Shown: in pieces, positions 49,590-61,938 of the stretch | Layout of the letters: every line of letters starts with the position of its first letter | Position numbering within the stretch: position 1 is the first letter of the stretch | Assembly: GCF_037975245.1 (NCBI RefSeq) | Contig: NC_092572.1 | Location: 62,001 to 126,000, forward strand | Direction of reading: 5' to 3' | Origin: Apostichopus japonicus | Taxonomy: Eukaryota > Echinodermata > Holothuroidea > Aspidochirotida > Stichopodidae | DNA length: 64,000 nt | Program-made: the position numbers and the translations under genes | Notes under the pieces: generated by a model | What the model was told of the DNA's origin: nothing | Seen by the model: the letters and a program-made list of their open reading frames with translations, nothing else | Database searches by the model: none

Positions 49590-52500
49590 AGATAAGATAA
49601 TATCAAAGAGAGAGCAAGTAGGGAAGGGCTAGGAATGTCTAGATTCAAGAAAAGATAATATCAGAGATGGAGTAAGAAGGGAAGGGATAGGAATGTCTAG
49701 ATTCAAGAAAAGATAATAGAAAAGAGAAAGCAAGTAGGGAAGGGATAGGAATGTCTAGATTCAAGAAAAGATAATATCAGAGATGGAGTAAGTAGGGAAG
49801 GGATAGGAATGTCTAGATTCAAGAAAAGATAATATCGGAGATGGAGTAAGGGAAGGGAAGGGATAGGAATGTCTAGATTCAAGATAAGATAATATCAGAG
49901 ATGGAGTAAGAAGGGAAGGGATAGGAATGTCTAGATTCAAGAAAAGATAATATCAGAGATGGAGTAAGAAGGGAAGGGCTAGGAATGTCTAGATTCAAGA
50001 AAAGATAATATCAGAGATGGAGCAAGAAGGGAAGGGATAGGAATGTCTAGATTCAAGAAAAGATTTAAGCAAAGAGGGAGTAAGAAGGGAAGGGATAGGA
50101 ATGTCTAGATTCAAGAAAAGATAATATCAGAGATGGAGTAAGAAGGGAAGGGATAGGAATGTCTAGATTCAAGAAAAGATAATATCGGAGATGGAGTAAG
50201 GGAAGGGAAGGGATAGGAATGTCTAGATTCAAGATAAGATAATATCGGAGATGGAGTAAGAAGGGAAGGGATAGGAATGTCTAGATTCAAGAAAAGATAA
50301 TATCGGAGATGGAGTAAGAAGGGAAGGGATAGGAATGTCTAGATTCAAGATAAGATAATATCAGAGATGGAGTAAGGGAAGGGAAGGGATAGGAATGTCT
50401 AGATTCAAGATAAGATAATATCAGAGATGGAGTAAGAAGGGAAGGGATAGGAATGTCTAGATTCAAGAAAAGATAATATCAGAGATGGAGTAAGAAGGGA
50501 AGGGATAGGAATGTCTAGATTCAAGAAAAGATAATATCAGAGATGGAGTAAGAAGGGAAGGGATAGGAATGTCTAGATTCAAGAAAAGATAATATCAGAG
50601 ATGGAGTAAGAAGGGAAGGGCTAGGAATGTCTAGATTCAAGATAAGATAATATCAGAGATGGAGTAAGAAGGGAAGGGATAGGAATGTCTAGATTCAAGA
50701 AAAGATAATATCAGAGATGGAGTAAGAAGGGAAGGGATAGGAATGTCTAGATTCAAGATAAGATAATATCGGAGATGGAGTAAGGGAAGGGAAGGGATAG
50801 GAATGTCTAGATTCAAGATAAGATAATATCAGAGATGGAGTAAGAAGGGAAGGGATAGGAATGTCTAGATTCAAGAAAAGATAATATCGGAGATGGAGTA
50901 AGAAGGGAAGGGATAGGAATGTCTAGATTCAAGAAAAGATAATATCAGAGATGGAGTAAGGGAAGGGAAGGGATAGGAATGTCTAGATTCAAGAAAAGAT
51001 AATAGAAAAGAGAGAGCAAGTAGGGAAGGGATAGGAATGTCTAGATTCAAGAAAAGATAATATCAGAGATGGAGTAAGGGAAGGGAAGGGATAGGAATGT
51101 CTAGATTCAAGAAAAGATAATAGAAAAGAGAGAGCAAGTAGGGAAGGGATAGGAATGTCTAGATTCAAGAAAAGATAATAGAAAAGAGAGAGCAAGTAGG
51201 GAAGGGCTAGGAATGTCTAGATTCAAGAAAAGATAATAGAAAAGAGAGAGCAAGTAGGGAAGGGATAGGAATGTCTAGATTCAAGAAAAGATAATAGAAA
51301 AGAGAGAGCAAGTAGGGAAGGGCTAGGAATGTCTAGATTCAAGAAAAGATAATATCAGAGATGGAGTAAGAAGGGAAGGGATAGGAATGTCTAGATTCAA
51401 GAAAAGATAATAGAAAAGAGAGAGCAAGTAGGGAAGGGATAGGAATGTCTAGATTCAAGAAAAGATAATAGAAAAGAGAGAGCAAGTAGGGAAGGGATAG
51501 GAATGTCTAGATTCAAGAAAAGATAATAGAAAAGAGAGAGCAAGTAGGGAAGGGCTAGGAATGTCTAGATTCAAGAAAAGATAATATCAGAGATGGAGTA
51601 AGAAGGGAAGGGATAGGAATGTCTAGATTCAAGAAAAGATAATAGAAAAGAGAAAGCAAGTAGGGAAGGGATAGGAATGTCTAGATTCAAGAAAAGATAA
51701 TATCAGAGATGGAGTAAGAAGGGAAGGGATAGGAATGTCTAGATTCAAGAAAAGATAATAGAAAAGAGAAAGCAAGTAGGGAAGGGATAGGAATGTCTAG
51801 ATTCAAGAAAAGATAATATCAGAGATGGAGTAAGAAGGGAAGGGATAGGAATGTCTAGATTCAAGAAAAGATAATATTGGAGATGGAGTAAGGGAAGGGA
51901 AGGGATAGGAATGTCTAGATTCAAGATAAGATAATATCGGAGATGGAGTAAGAAGGGAAGGGATAGGAATGTCTAGATTCAAGAAAAGATAATATCAGAG
52001 ATGGAGTAAGAAGGGAAGGGATAGGAATGTCTAGATTCAAGAAAAGATAATATCGGAGATGGAGTAAGGGAAGGGAAGGGATAGGAATGTCTAGATTCAA
52101 GATAAGATAATATCAGAGATGGAGTAAGAAGGGAAGGGATAGGAATGTCTAGATTCAAGAAAAGATAATATCAGAGATGGAGTAAGAAGGGAAGGGATAG
52201 GAATGTCTAGATTCAAGAAAAGATAATATCGGAGATGGAGTAAGAAGGGAAGGGATAGGAATGTCTAGATTCAAGAAAAGATAATATCGGAGATGGAGTA
52301 AGAAGGGAAGGGATAGGAATGTCTAGATTCATGAAAAGATAATATCAGAGATGGAGTAAGAAGGGAAGGGATAGGAATGTCTAGATTCAAGAAAAGATAA
52401 TATCGGAGATGGAGTAAGGGAAGGGAAGGGATAGGAATGTCTAGATTCAAGAAAAGATAATATCAGAGATGGAGTAAGAAGGGAAGGGCTAGGAATGTCT

Positions 52501-53334
52501 AGATTCAAGATAAGATAATATCAGAGATGGAGTAAGAAGGGAAGGGATAGGAATGTCTAGATTCAAGAAAAGATAATATCAGAGATGGAGCAAGTCCGGA
52601 AAGGCTAGGAATGTCTAGATTCAAGAAAAGATAATAGAAAAGAGAAAGCAAGTAGGGAAGGGATAGGAATGTCTAGATTCAAGAAAAGATAATATCAGAG
52701 ATGGAGTAAGAAGGGAAGGGATAGGAATGTCTAGATTCAAGAAAAGATAATATCAGAGATGGAGTAAGGGAAGGGAAGGGATAGGAATGTCTAGATTCAA
52801 GAAAAGATAATAGAAAAGAGAGAGCAAGTAGGGAAGGGATAGGAATGTCTAGATTCAAGAAAAGATAATATCAGAGATGGAGTAAGAAGGGAAGGGATAG
52901 GAATGTCTAGATTCAAGAAAAGATAATAGAAAAGAGAAAGCAAGTAGGGAAGGGATAGGAATGTCTAGATTCAAGATAAGATAATATCAGAGATGGAGTA
53001 AGTAGGGAAGGGCTAGGAATGTCTAGATTCAAGAAAAGATAATAGAAAAGAGAGAGCAAGTAGGGAAGGGATAGGAATGTCTAGATTCAAGATAAGATAA
53101 TATCAGAGATGGAGTAAGAAGGGAAGGGATAGGAATGTCTAGATTCAAGAAAAGATAATATCGGAGATGGAGTAAGAAGGGAAGGGATAGGAATGTCTAG
53201 ATTCAAGATAAGATAATATCAGAGATGGAGTAAGAAGGGAAGGGATAGGAATGTCTAGATTCAAGAAAAGATAATAGAAAAGAGAGAGCAAGTAGGGAAG
53301 GGATAGGAATGTCTAGATTCAAGAAAAGATAATG
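49590..53334. repeat. 58-bp tandem repeat, about 65 copies, two unit types
   Basis: Unit: gggataggaatgtctagatt / caagaaaagataatatcaga / gatggagtaagaa. An alternative half, agaaaagagagagcaagtag, replaces atcagagatggagtaagaag in a subset, mainly around 51000-51900 and 52600-53330. On the minus strand each unit has a pyrimidine-rich run ending cttgaatctag, which looks like an acceptor, but no exon seed is identified. Confidence 0.95.
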
Positions 53335-54404
53335 GTATGATTCTGCCTGTATTAAAAACTCTGATTACTACCATGTAAACCTTGACAGTCTACCAGTGTA
53401 CATGCACAACAGGAAAATCAAGTGATTTGAATAAGCTAAGGTGAACATTTGACAAAACCAACATACAGCTTAACAACAAAACTATTTGTGATTTAATGAG
53501 AATATAATCATTAATGTTGATGAAATAATGAATGAAAGCTCAGTATCTTTGTCACACAAGGAGGACTACTGTAGCCTGACTGCAGTTGTTCTCTGCATGG
53601 TCTGTAACATTAGCAGTGACAACATCCTGTGAAGCCGGTAAGTGTTGTATCAGGAAGAGCTCAACTTCCCTTTGTAGGTTCATTATCAATTCTGCCTTCA
53701 AAGTGAAAGGATCACACTCAGCTGCTGCTGCTGATGCGTAACACAGAAACCTCGTAATATAGCAGCCAATCAGCTAGGCTCAGTTCATCAACTATCCTTG
53801 CAGCATTTGCATCAATTTTCTGGGATTCTTACACAATTACTAAAAAGCACAGGTAAGTGGAATGCAATTCATATTTCTTAACAGTCAGGATATGAAAATA
53901 AGGTATTTTGCAGACAGCTTGTTGTAGTATATAAGCTAATTGAACCATCTGACATGCCTTCATTACATACCTTCATAACTAAACCCTTTACAGTGGGCCA
54001 ATAGTTTGTGATGTATTTCAGCAGCCTTCAAGTGCAATTTCAATGAGCTTGTTGAGGCTGTATTATTATTAAGGTGCTATTAATGTTTGTGTTGTACAAA
54101 ACATACATGTGGTTGGTTAAGTTCATACTTAATTCACACTTCCATATTTTATTGAACAACTGAATGACTTGTCACTTAAAATGTAGAAAGGAAATTTTGT
54201 ACATTTTGCAAGTCATTCATTGGAACATTTGTTCATCAAAAACAACATTTATTTATCAAACACAAAATTTACTCATCAAAAGACAATTCACTCATCTTAA
54301 AATAAAATCAACTGTCATAACGTTGTTATAAAGATGAACTCTGCTAATGCTAGCTTCAGTACTAGCAAACACATATTACACTAATACAATTGCAGTTAAT
54401 TCAT
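53335..54404. other. Unique island with exon-like blocks
   Basis: Contains the minus-strand candidate exon at 53552-53733. On the plus strand there is a block at about 53801-53849 between tatccttgcag and gtaagtgg, reading FASIFWDSYTITKKHR in one frame. The remainder is AT-rich with no signal I can name. Confidence 0.4.
53552..53733 (-). CDS. Candidate exon with a 55-residue coding-like frame
   Basis: The minus-strand frame is open from 53773 down to a TGA at 53552. It reads AAECDPFTLKAELIMNLQRE, then VELFLIQHLPASQDVV and TANVTDHAENNCSQATVVLL. The composition is strongly protein-like and no family is recognised. An acceptor ..gttacgcatcag followed by further CAG triplets gives a NAGNAG-type choice that keeps the frame, and its phase fits the single base left by the candidate exon at 58147-58327. 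No consensus donor is visible, so it may end at the TGA. The plus strand here also offers splice-like sites (gtaagtg at about 53639), so the strand is not certain. Confidence 0.35.
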
Positions 54405-56538
54405 ATTACACAATGTGTATTCACTAGTTGAGGGACTACAGTAAGTGTTGCTCGTTATACAGATTAAAGCATAGTTACTACATTATTAACACAATGTGTA
54501 TTCACTAGTTGAGGGACTATGTACAGTAAGAGATACTGTACTTGATATAAGCATAGTTACTACATTATTAACACAATGTGTATTCACTAGTTGAGGGACT
54601 AAGCACAATAAGAGATACTGTACTTGATATAAGCATAGTTACTACATTATTAACACAATGTGTATTCACTAGTTGAGGGACTATGTACAGTAAGAGATAC
54701 TGTACTTGATATAAGCATAGTTACTACATTATTAACACAATGTGTATTCACTAGTTGAGGGACTACAGTAAGAGTTACTCGTTATGCAGATTAAAGCATA
54801 GTTACTACATTATTAACACAATGTGTATTCACTAGTTGAGGGACTAAGCACAATAAGAGATACTGTACTTGATATAAGCATAGTTACTACATTATTAACA
54901 CAATGTGTATTCACTAGTTGAGGGACTACAGTAAGAGTTACTCGTTATGCAGATTAAAGCATAGTTACTACATTATTAACACAATGTGTATTCACTAGTT
55001 GAGGGACTATGTACAGTAAGAGATACTGTACTTGATATAAGCATAGTTACTACATTATTAACACAATGTGTATTCACTAGTTGAGGGACTATGTACAGTA
55101 AGAGATACTGTACTTGATTAAAGCATAGTTACTACATTATTAACACAATGTGTATTCACTAGTTGAGGGACTATGTACAGTAAGAGATACTTGATATAAG
55201 TATAGTTACTACATTATTAACACAATGTGTATTCATTTGTTGAGGGACTATGTACAGTAAGAGATATTGTACTTGATATAAGCATAGTTACTACATTATT
55301 AACACAATGTGTATTCACTAGTTGAGGGACTACAGTAAGAGTTACTCGTTATGCAGATTAAAGCATAGTTACTACATTATTAACACAATGTGTATTCACT
55401 AGTTGAGGGACTAAGCACAATAAGAGATACTGTACTTGATATAAGCATAGTTACTACATTATTAACACAATGTGTATTCACTAGTTGAGGGACTACAGTA
55501 AGAGTTACTCGTTATGCAGATTAAAGCATAGTTACTACATTATTAACACAATGTGTATTCACTAGTTGAGGGACTATGTACAGTAAGAGATACTGTACTT
55601 GATATAAGCATAGTTACTACATTATTAACACAATGTGTATTCACTAGTTGAGGGACTATGTACAGTAAGAGATACTGTACTTGATATAAGCATAGTTACT
55701 ACATTATTAACACAATGTGTATTCACTAGTTGAGGGACTATGTACAGTAAGAGATACTTGATATAAGTATAGTTACTACATTATTAACACAATGTGTATT
55801 CATTTGTTGAGGGACTATGTACAGTAAGAGATATTGTACTTGATATAAGCATAGTTACTACATTATTAACACAATGTGTATTCACTAGTTGAGGGACTAC
55901 AGTAAGAGTTACTCGTTATGCAGATTAAAGCATAGTTACTACATTATTAACACAATGTGTATTCACTAGTTGAGGGACTAAGCACAATAAGAGATACTGT
56001 ACTTGATATAAGCATAGTTACTACATTATTAACACAATGTGTATTCACTAGTTGAGGGACTACAGTAAGAGTTACTCGTTATGCAGATTAAAGCATAGTT
56101 ACTACATTATTAACACAATGTGTATTCACTAGTTGAGGGACTAAGCACAATAAGAGATACTGTACTTGATATAAGCATAGTTACTACATTATTAACACAA
56201 TGTGTATTCACTAGTTGAGGGACTAAGCACAATAAGAGATACTGTACTTGATATAAGCATAGTTACTACATTATTAACACAATGTGTATTCACTAGTTGA
56301 GGGACTACAGTAAGAGTTACTCGTTATGCAGATTAAAGCATAGTTACTACATTATTAACACAATGTGTATTCACTAGTTGAGGGACTATGTACAGTAAGA
56401 GATACTGTACTTGATATAAGCATAGTTACTACATTATTAACACAATGTGTATTCACTAGTTGAGGGACTATGTACAGTAAGAGATACTTGATATAAGTAT
56501 AGTTACTACATTATTAACACAATGTGTATTCACTAGTC
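54405..56538. repeat. 77-82-bp tandem repeat, about 27 copies, with higher-order blocks
   Basis: Unit: gtgtattcactagttgaggg / actatgtacagtaagagata / ctgtacttgatataagcat / agttactacattattaacac. Three sub-types differ after the word gggacta: tgtacagtaagagatact, agcacaataagagatact and cagtaagagttactcgtt. Sub-types recur in the same order (for example 54900-55260 and 55440-55820), so blocks of several units were duplicated together. Confidence 0.95.
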
Positions 56539-58135
56539 AATTGTAGTCAATAGTCAATTGTATACTGGACATGTCTTATTAGCTTGGGACTTAAAGGTCT
56601 GGGTATTAGACAACATAGTCAATTGTATACTGGACATGTTTTATTAGCTTAAGAATTAGTGGCCTGGGTATTAGACTATATAGTCAATTGTATACTGGAC
56701 ATGTTTTATTAGCTTGGGACTTAATGGTCTGGGTATTCGACTACATAGCCAATTATATACTGGACATGTTTTATTAGCTTGGGACTTAACAGTCTGGGTA
56801 TTAGACAACATAGTCAATCATATACTGGACATGTATCATTAGCTTGGGACTTAAAGGTCTGGGTATTAGACTACATAGTCAATTGTATACTGGACATGTT
56901 TTATTAGCTTAAGAATTAGTGGCCTGGGTATTAGACTATATAGTCAATTGTATACTGGACATGTTTTATTAGCTTGGGACTTAATGGTCTGGGTATTCGA
57001 CTACATAGCCAATTATATACTGGACATGTTTTATTTGCTTGGGACTTAACAGTCTGGGTATTAGACAACATACTCAATCATATACTGGACATGTTTCATT
57101 AGCTTGGGACTTAAAGGTCTGGGTATTAGACTACATAGTCAATTGTAAACTGGACATGTTTTATTAGCTTGGGACTTTAAATGGTCTGGGTATTAGACTA
57201 CATAGTTAATTGTATACTGGACATGTTTTATTAGCTTGGGACTTAATGGTCTGGGTATTCGACAACATAGCCAATTATATACTGGACATGTTTTATTAGC
57301 TTGGGACTTAATGGTGTGGGTATTCGACTACATAGTCAATTGTATACTGGACATGTTTTATTAGCTTAAGAATTAGTGGTCTGGGTATTAGACTACATAG
57401 TCAATTATATACTGGACATGTTTTATTAGCTTGGGACTTAATGGTCTGGGTATTCGACTACATAGCCAATTATATACTGGACATGTTTTATTAGCTTGGG
57501 ACTTAACAGTCTGGGTATTAGACAACATAGTCAATCATATACTGGACATGTTTCATTAGCTTGGGACTTAAAGGTCTGGGTATTAGACTACTTCGTCAAT
57601 TGTAAACTGGACATGTTTTATTAGCTTGGGACTTAATGGTGTGGGTATTCGACTACATAGTCAATTGTAAACTGGACATGTTTAATTAGCTTGGGACTTT
57701 AAATGGTCTGGGTATTAGACTACTTCGTCAATTGTAAACTGGACATGTTTTATTAGCTTGGGACTTAATGGTGTGGGTATTCGACTACATAGTCAATTGT
57801 AAACTGGACATGTTTCATTAGCTTGGGACTTTAAATGGTCTGGGTATTAGACTACTTCGTCAATTGTAAACTGGACATGTTTTATTAGCTTGGGACTTAA
57901 TGGTCTGGGTATTAGACTACATAGTCAATTGTAAACTGGACATGTTTAATTAGCTTGGGACTTAATGGTGTGGGTATTCGACTACATAGTTAATTGTATA
58001 CTGGACATGTTTTATTAGCTTAAGAATTAGTGGTCTGGGTATTAGACTACATAGTCAATTATATACTGGACATGTTTTATTAGCTTGGGACTTAATGGTC
58101 TGGGTATTAGACTACTTCGTCAATTGTAAACTGGA
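56538..58135 (-). repeat. 65-bp tandem repeat beginning at a candidate donor site, about 24 copies
   Basis: Unit on the plus strand: catagtcaattgtatactgg / acatgttttattagcttggg / acttaatggtctgggtatta / gacta. On the minus strand each unit contains CCA|GTATACAATTG. The candidate exon at 58147-58327 ends ATGATCA|gtatacaattg, so the repeat shares the donor and adjoining bases with that exon, like the junction-derived arrays in the SIDT gene. Some units have gtaaac instead. Confidence 0.9.
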
Positions 58136-58146
58136 CAATTGTATAC

Positions 58147-58327
58147 TGATCATTTGGCACATATAGTCCGTGTTCACATAAACCCCGAGTTGTTTACTGT
58201 GAACATCATTGTACATAAAGTATATCCAGTCATCTGCAGAAAGAACAGGCAAAAATGATTTCTTAAATTTGGAATAACTGGCTAATTCATCATACACCAT
58301 CATCAAATATGATATTTTATTCACAGG
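58147..58327 (-). CDS. Candidate 60-codon exon, product not recognised
   Basis: A 181-bp block on the minus strand between AG at 58328-58329 and gtatac (58141-58146): 60 codons plus one base. It reads PVNKISYLMMVYDELASYSK, FKKSFLPVLSADDWIYFMYN and DVHSKQLGVYVNTDYMCQMI. The sequence is complex and free of repeats, as expected for a folded protein domain, but I recognise no family. The acceptor is only 10-20 bp from an old transposon fragment (58338-58441), so part of its pyrimidine tract comes from that element. Phases fit 60043-60102 upstream and 53552-53733 downstream. Confidence 0.5.
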
Positions 58328-58337
58328 CTTGTTATTT

Positions 58338-58441
58338 AAAATAAAATAAAACTGTTAGCAAACTGCTTATCCACTAGAGAGCCTGTGTAGGAGAATGTGT
58401 AAAATGTAAGCTGGAGAATGTGTAAAAGTCAGTTGGCCTGT
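58338..58441 (-). mobile_element. Old repeat fragment; uninterrupted relative of the 47.2-49.3 kb locus
   Basis: On the minus strand it reads attctcctacacaggctctc / tagtggataagcagtttgct / aacagttttatttt, matching the sequence on both sides of the insertion at 47395-49252. The phrase gagaatgtgtaaaa occurs twice, so it is partly duplicated. Confidence 0.8.
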
Positions 58442-60042
58442 TGGCTTGTTATTTGTTAAAAAGCCTTTCAATTTATTATGAAACAACCTACAGTAAATAG
58501 TTCTTGTGCCTGAAAGTTGGAAGTTTGCATCAATTATTCAAATGACACCATTAACCCATCTTGAAACTTCTCCAGAGAAACCCAAAAAACAAGGTTGTAC
58601 AAAGCTGTCTTAATTTGGCTTCAGACAAGGAATCCTTATTTTGAGCAATGCTCAGTAACCATGTGTAAATAATATATTTAATTGTAGATAGCCTTTGGAG
58701 GGTCGTAGTGAAGGTCATATGGCATTAAAATATATTCATTGTTTTAATTGCTTCCTGTTCATGGGAGACACTTCTTTCCTTGTACTTCAATGTAACTAAA
58801 GTGTTTGTATCTTACACGTAAACCAGCAATTAATCTTCTCAGATACAATTTGATCATCAAGCTCATAGTTAGTCTATAGTCTATAGAGGATAGCAGAGAG
58901 AAAGCCTAGATTATAAGCTACCTAATTCCCACAGAATTCAAATCATTCATGAACAAATTAGTTATCAAAAAAAAATAGATACTTTCATGAGCAAAGTATG
59001 TTAGATTTTTTTGGTATTTGATACACAATGTGGCAATATTTGGAGTAGTCCAAATGTGTCCTCACTCCTCATGCTTAGGATCTCTGGAGCAGAAAACAGT
59101 CACCAATTTATTAGACTTTTGACAGCTTCGACTTTCAGTTGTTATGCTGAAATGGCAAGTGTGCTTTTATACAGACTGCTGTGTTACTTCTAGCAAGTGA
59201 ATTCTGTAATATATCCAATACAAGCCATACTTAGTGAAGTGGTCGCAATGTACAGAAGGAATGTGTAAGTTACCAATCTGTGTTTCCTTTAATACATATT
59301 ACCTGCTCAGTTGTAAATCATTGCTCTCATAGCTTGCAGGGCTGTACCAACTATGGGCAGGTTTAATAAATAACCAGAGAGAAACAAGCTCATTTTGATC
59401 ATAAAATGGTAAGAATCAACAAGAGAAACTAACCAGCCTCCAAGTTCATAGCTAGCTAGTATCATGTTAATGTTATTACTTATTTGAGACAAATTCAAAA
59501 ACTGCTCATGGAATGAGTGGTAGGATTAATCTTCCTCTGAAGCTAAGAAAATTTAAAATGTTTTGAGAACTTTTGAATGACATGGGAAAGTTAAAAGGTA
59601 ATGAATATTAAAATATTAGGTTCAGCAGTACACTGGATATGTAATAATATAACATTAGGTTCAGCAGTACACTGGATGTGTAATATTATAATTTTAGATT
59701 CATTTGTATGCCACCCCCCCTCCTCCTCCTCCCATCCCCTCATCCCTACTTCCCTAAGGATGTCATGCATTAACTGGTGGGATGACTGGTACATATTAGA
59801 GTAGCAATATAGGAACATTTTTCACCAGCTTGTATATAGCCGACAAATTATTCCATACTAGAGTTGTATCAGATAACTTGATTGTCACTATCTGACATCA
59901 AAATATAAACAGCTATTGCACAAATATTCAAGCATTCTCTGAAAATATATTGTAAACTTGTCTCTTGAGGCAATATCAAATGTCCAGCCATTTCTCAATT
60001 TGCCCTGAAAACCTATTGAACAAAATAACGATAAGGAAGTAC
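58442..60042. other. Unique AT-rich sequence, no firm gene
   Basis: 1.6 kb. A two-copy repeat of about 40 bp with aggttcagcagtacactgga lies at 59620-59690, beside a C-rich run (ccacccccc) at 59711. A minus-strand block near 59075-59150 after gccatttcag reads ITTESRSCQKSNKLV and might be an exon, without other support. The open frames of 60-75 residues elsewhere have no recognisable content. Confidence 0.45.
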
Positions 60043-60102
60043 CAAATATGCTCTGTATCCACTATTAGAAAAAATGCCTAACGATGTCCATCCTTCCCAG
60101 TC
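60043..60102 (-). CDS. Candidate 20-codon exon
   Basis: Minus strand, after a strong acceptor gcttgtttttcccag (AG at 60103-60104) and before gtactt (60037-60042). It reads DWEGWTSLGIFSNSGYRAYL in phase 0 at both ends, so it joins without a shift to the candidate exon at 58147-58327. Reading past the donor continues VLPYRYFVQ to a TAG at 60013. The product is not recognised. Confidence 0.38.
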
Positions 60103-61034
60103 CTGGGAAAAACAAGCAAATGTAAACAACAGGAAATGCTGTGAACCTTGAATCAGCAGGAAGGATACAATGTCCTGGCTGGTAAATTATATTACATAAT
60201 GATAATGTCCACCTTGAGTCAGCCACACATCTAACTATTAATCTACATTTCCTCATTTGTGCTTCAAATGATTTTGTCAGGATAGCATTTGTAATGGATA
60301 AGCATGGAATAAATTACATGAATTTCTTTCATTGACTGACAGTTTTGGGGTTCAAGATTAAATCTATGGTTTTGTATTCTCACTTTCCAGTTTGTTTTGG
60401 AGCACGAAGATACCGAAGTTATTGTTTTTTCAAACAAGCAACTCTTTTACCAGTGGAATCCTTGGATATTGTGAAGATAGTGTCTTCAACATACCACGCA
60501 CAAAATTAACAACCATCTGTGTTTTCTTCAGTCTCTGAGGCCCGGTAAATCAACTCATCACTTCATCTCATAATAATGAGAATACAAACATGTTTGACAT
60601 GGGACTGCTGTTTTGAGACTTTTCTTGCCTGAGGGAAATTTAACCAGCTGCAATCTCCAATCCAAATATGAAGCAGGGTATGTTTGTGCTATGACAATTG
60701 CTAGTCATTGTTGTCTTTCAATAACTCTGGGAGAAATGAAAAAGATACATCCTTGTTGAGCTGGGACACTGAAACATTCTCAACTTACAGTTTATTCCTC
60801 AAGGACACTGAAACATTCTCAACTTACAGCTTATTCCTCAAGGACAGCTGCAGTGGATAAAAGAACAACCATGACAAATATGTCTGTTCTCGAGTACTCC
60901 TTGTCAGACAGTATACATTTGGTACTTGAATGACAAGTTGAAATATTTTGGCGTATTTTCTTTACCAAGCGTGGACAATTTGAGAAGACATGTTACTGAA
61001 GTTGTTACAGCTAGCGGAATAATCCTGTACAGAC
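60103..61034. other. Unique region between divergent transcription units
   Basis: Contains a 43-bp direct duplication at about 60768-60842 (ggacactgaaacattctcaa..). A minus frame at 60430-60546 (LKKTQMVVNFVRGMLKTLSS) could be a short exon or a decayed reverse-transcriptase fragment. A block after tttcatttctcccag near 60725 could be a 5' exon. None is firm. Confidence 0.4.
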
Positions 61035-61760
61035 AAGCAAGGAGCTGAGACACATTGTTATTACTTGACTGGGAGTGATGATGTTCTATGTGTAACATCT
61101 TGCCAGTAAACTGTAAGGTGGAGCTGAGACACATTGTTATTACTTGACTGGGAGTGATGATGTTCTATGTGTAACATCTTGCCCGTAAACTGTAAGGTGG
61201 AGCTGAGACACATTGTTATTACTTGACTGGGAGTGATGATGTTCTATGTGTAACATCTTGCCCGTAAACTGTAAGGTGGAGCTGAGACACATTGTTATTA
61301 CTTGACTGGGAGTGATGATGTTCTATGTGTAACATCTTGCCAGTAAACTGTAAGGTGGAGCTGAGACACATTGTTATTACTTGACTGGGAGTGATGATGT
61401 TCTATGTGTAACATCTTGCCCGTAAACTGTAAGGTGGAGCTGAGACACATTGTTATTACTTGACTGGGAGTGATGATGTTCTATGTGTAACATCTTGCCA
61501 GTAAACTGTAAGGTGGAGCTGAGACATATTGTTATTACTTGGCTGGGAGTGATGATGTTCTATGTGTAACATCTTGCCAATAAACTGTAAGGTGGAGCTG
61601 AGACACATTGTTATTACTTGACTGGGAGTGATGATGTTCTATGTGTAACATCTTGCCAGTAAACTGTAAGGTGGAGCTGAGACACATTGTTATTACTTGA
61701 CTGGGAGTGATGATGTTCTATGTGTAACATCTTGCCAGTAAACTGTAAGGTGGAGCTGAT
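61035..61760. repeat. 79-bp tandem repeat, about 9 copies
   Basis: Unit: gagctgagacacattgttat / tacttgactgggagtgatga / tgttctatgtgtaacatctt / gccagtaaactgtaaggtg, with successive starts at 61121 and 61200. Copies are almost identical (ccagtaa versus cccgtaa), so the expansion is recent. It ends 178 bp before the start codon of the plus-strand gene, in what should be promoter or 5' untranslated sequence. Confidence 0.95.
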
Positions 61761-61938
61761 GAGAATAATATTCAGTTTATTTGAGGATATATACATTTAG
61801 AAGCAGCTCATGACACCACAAAGAAAACTGAGCAGAGCAAAGTTTTCATCGACGGTTTGATTTCTCATCCTTGAAACATTTAACATAAATTTCACTTTGG
61901 ATTCAGAATAAGAAACATTGTGGGTCAAACCTAAAACT

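Noticed and set aside
60430-60546. Reverse-transcriptase-like fragment (LKKTQMVVNFVR)
   Set aside because: Only a loose resemblance to LINE reverse transcriptase text over a dozen residues; no catalytic motif is visible.
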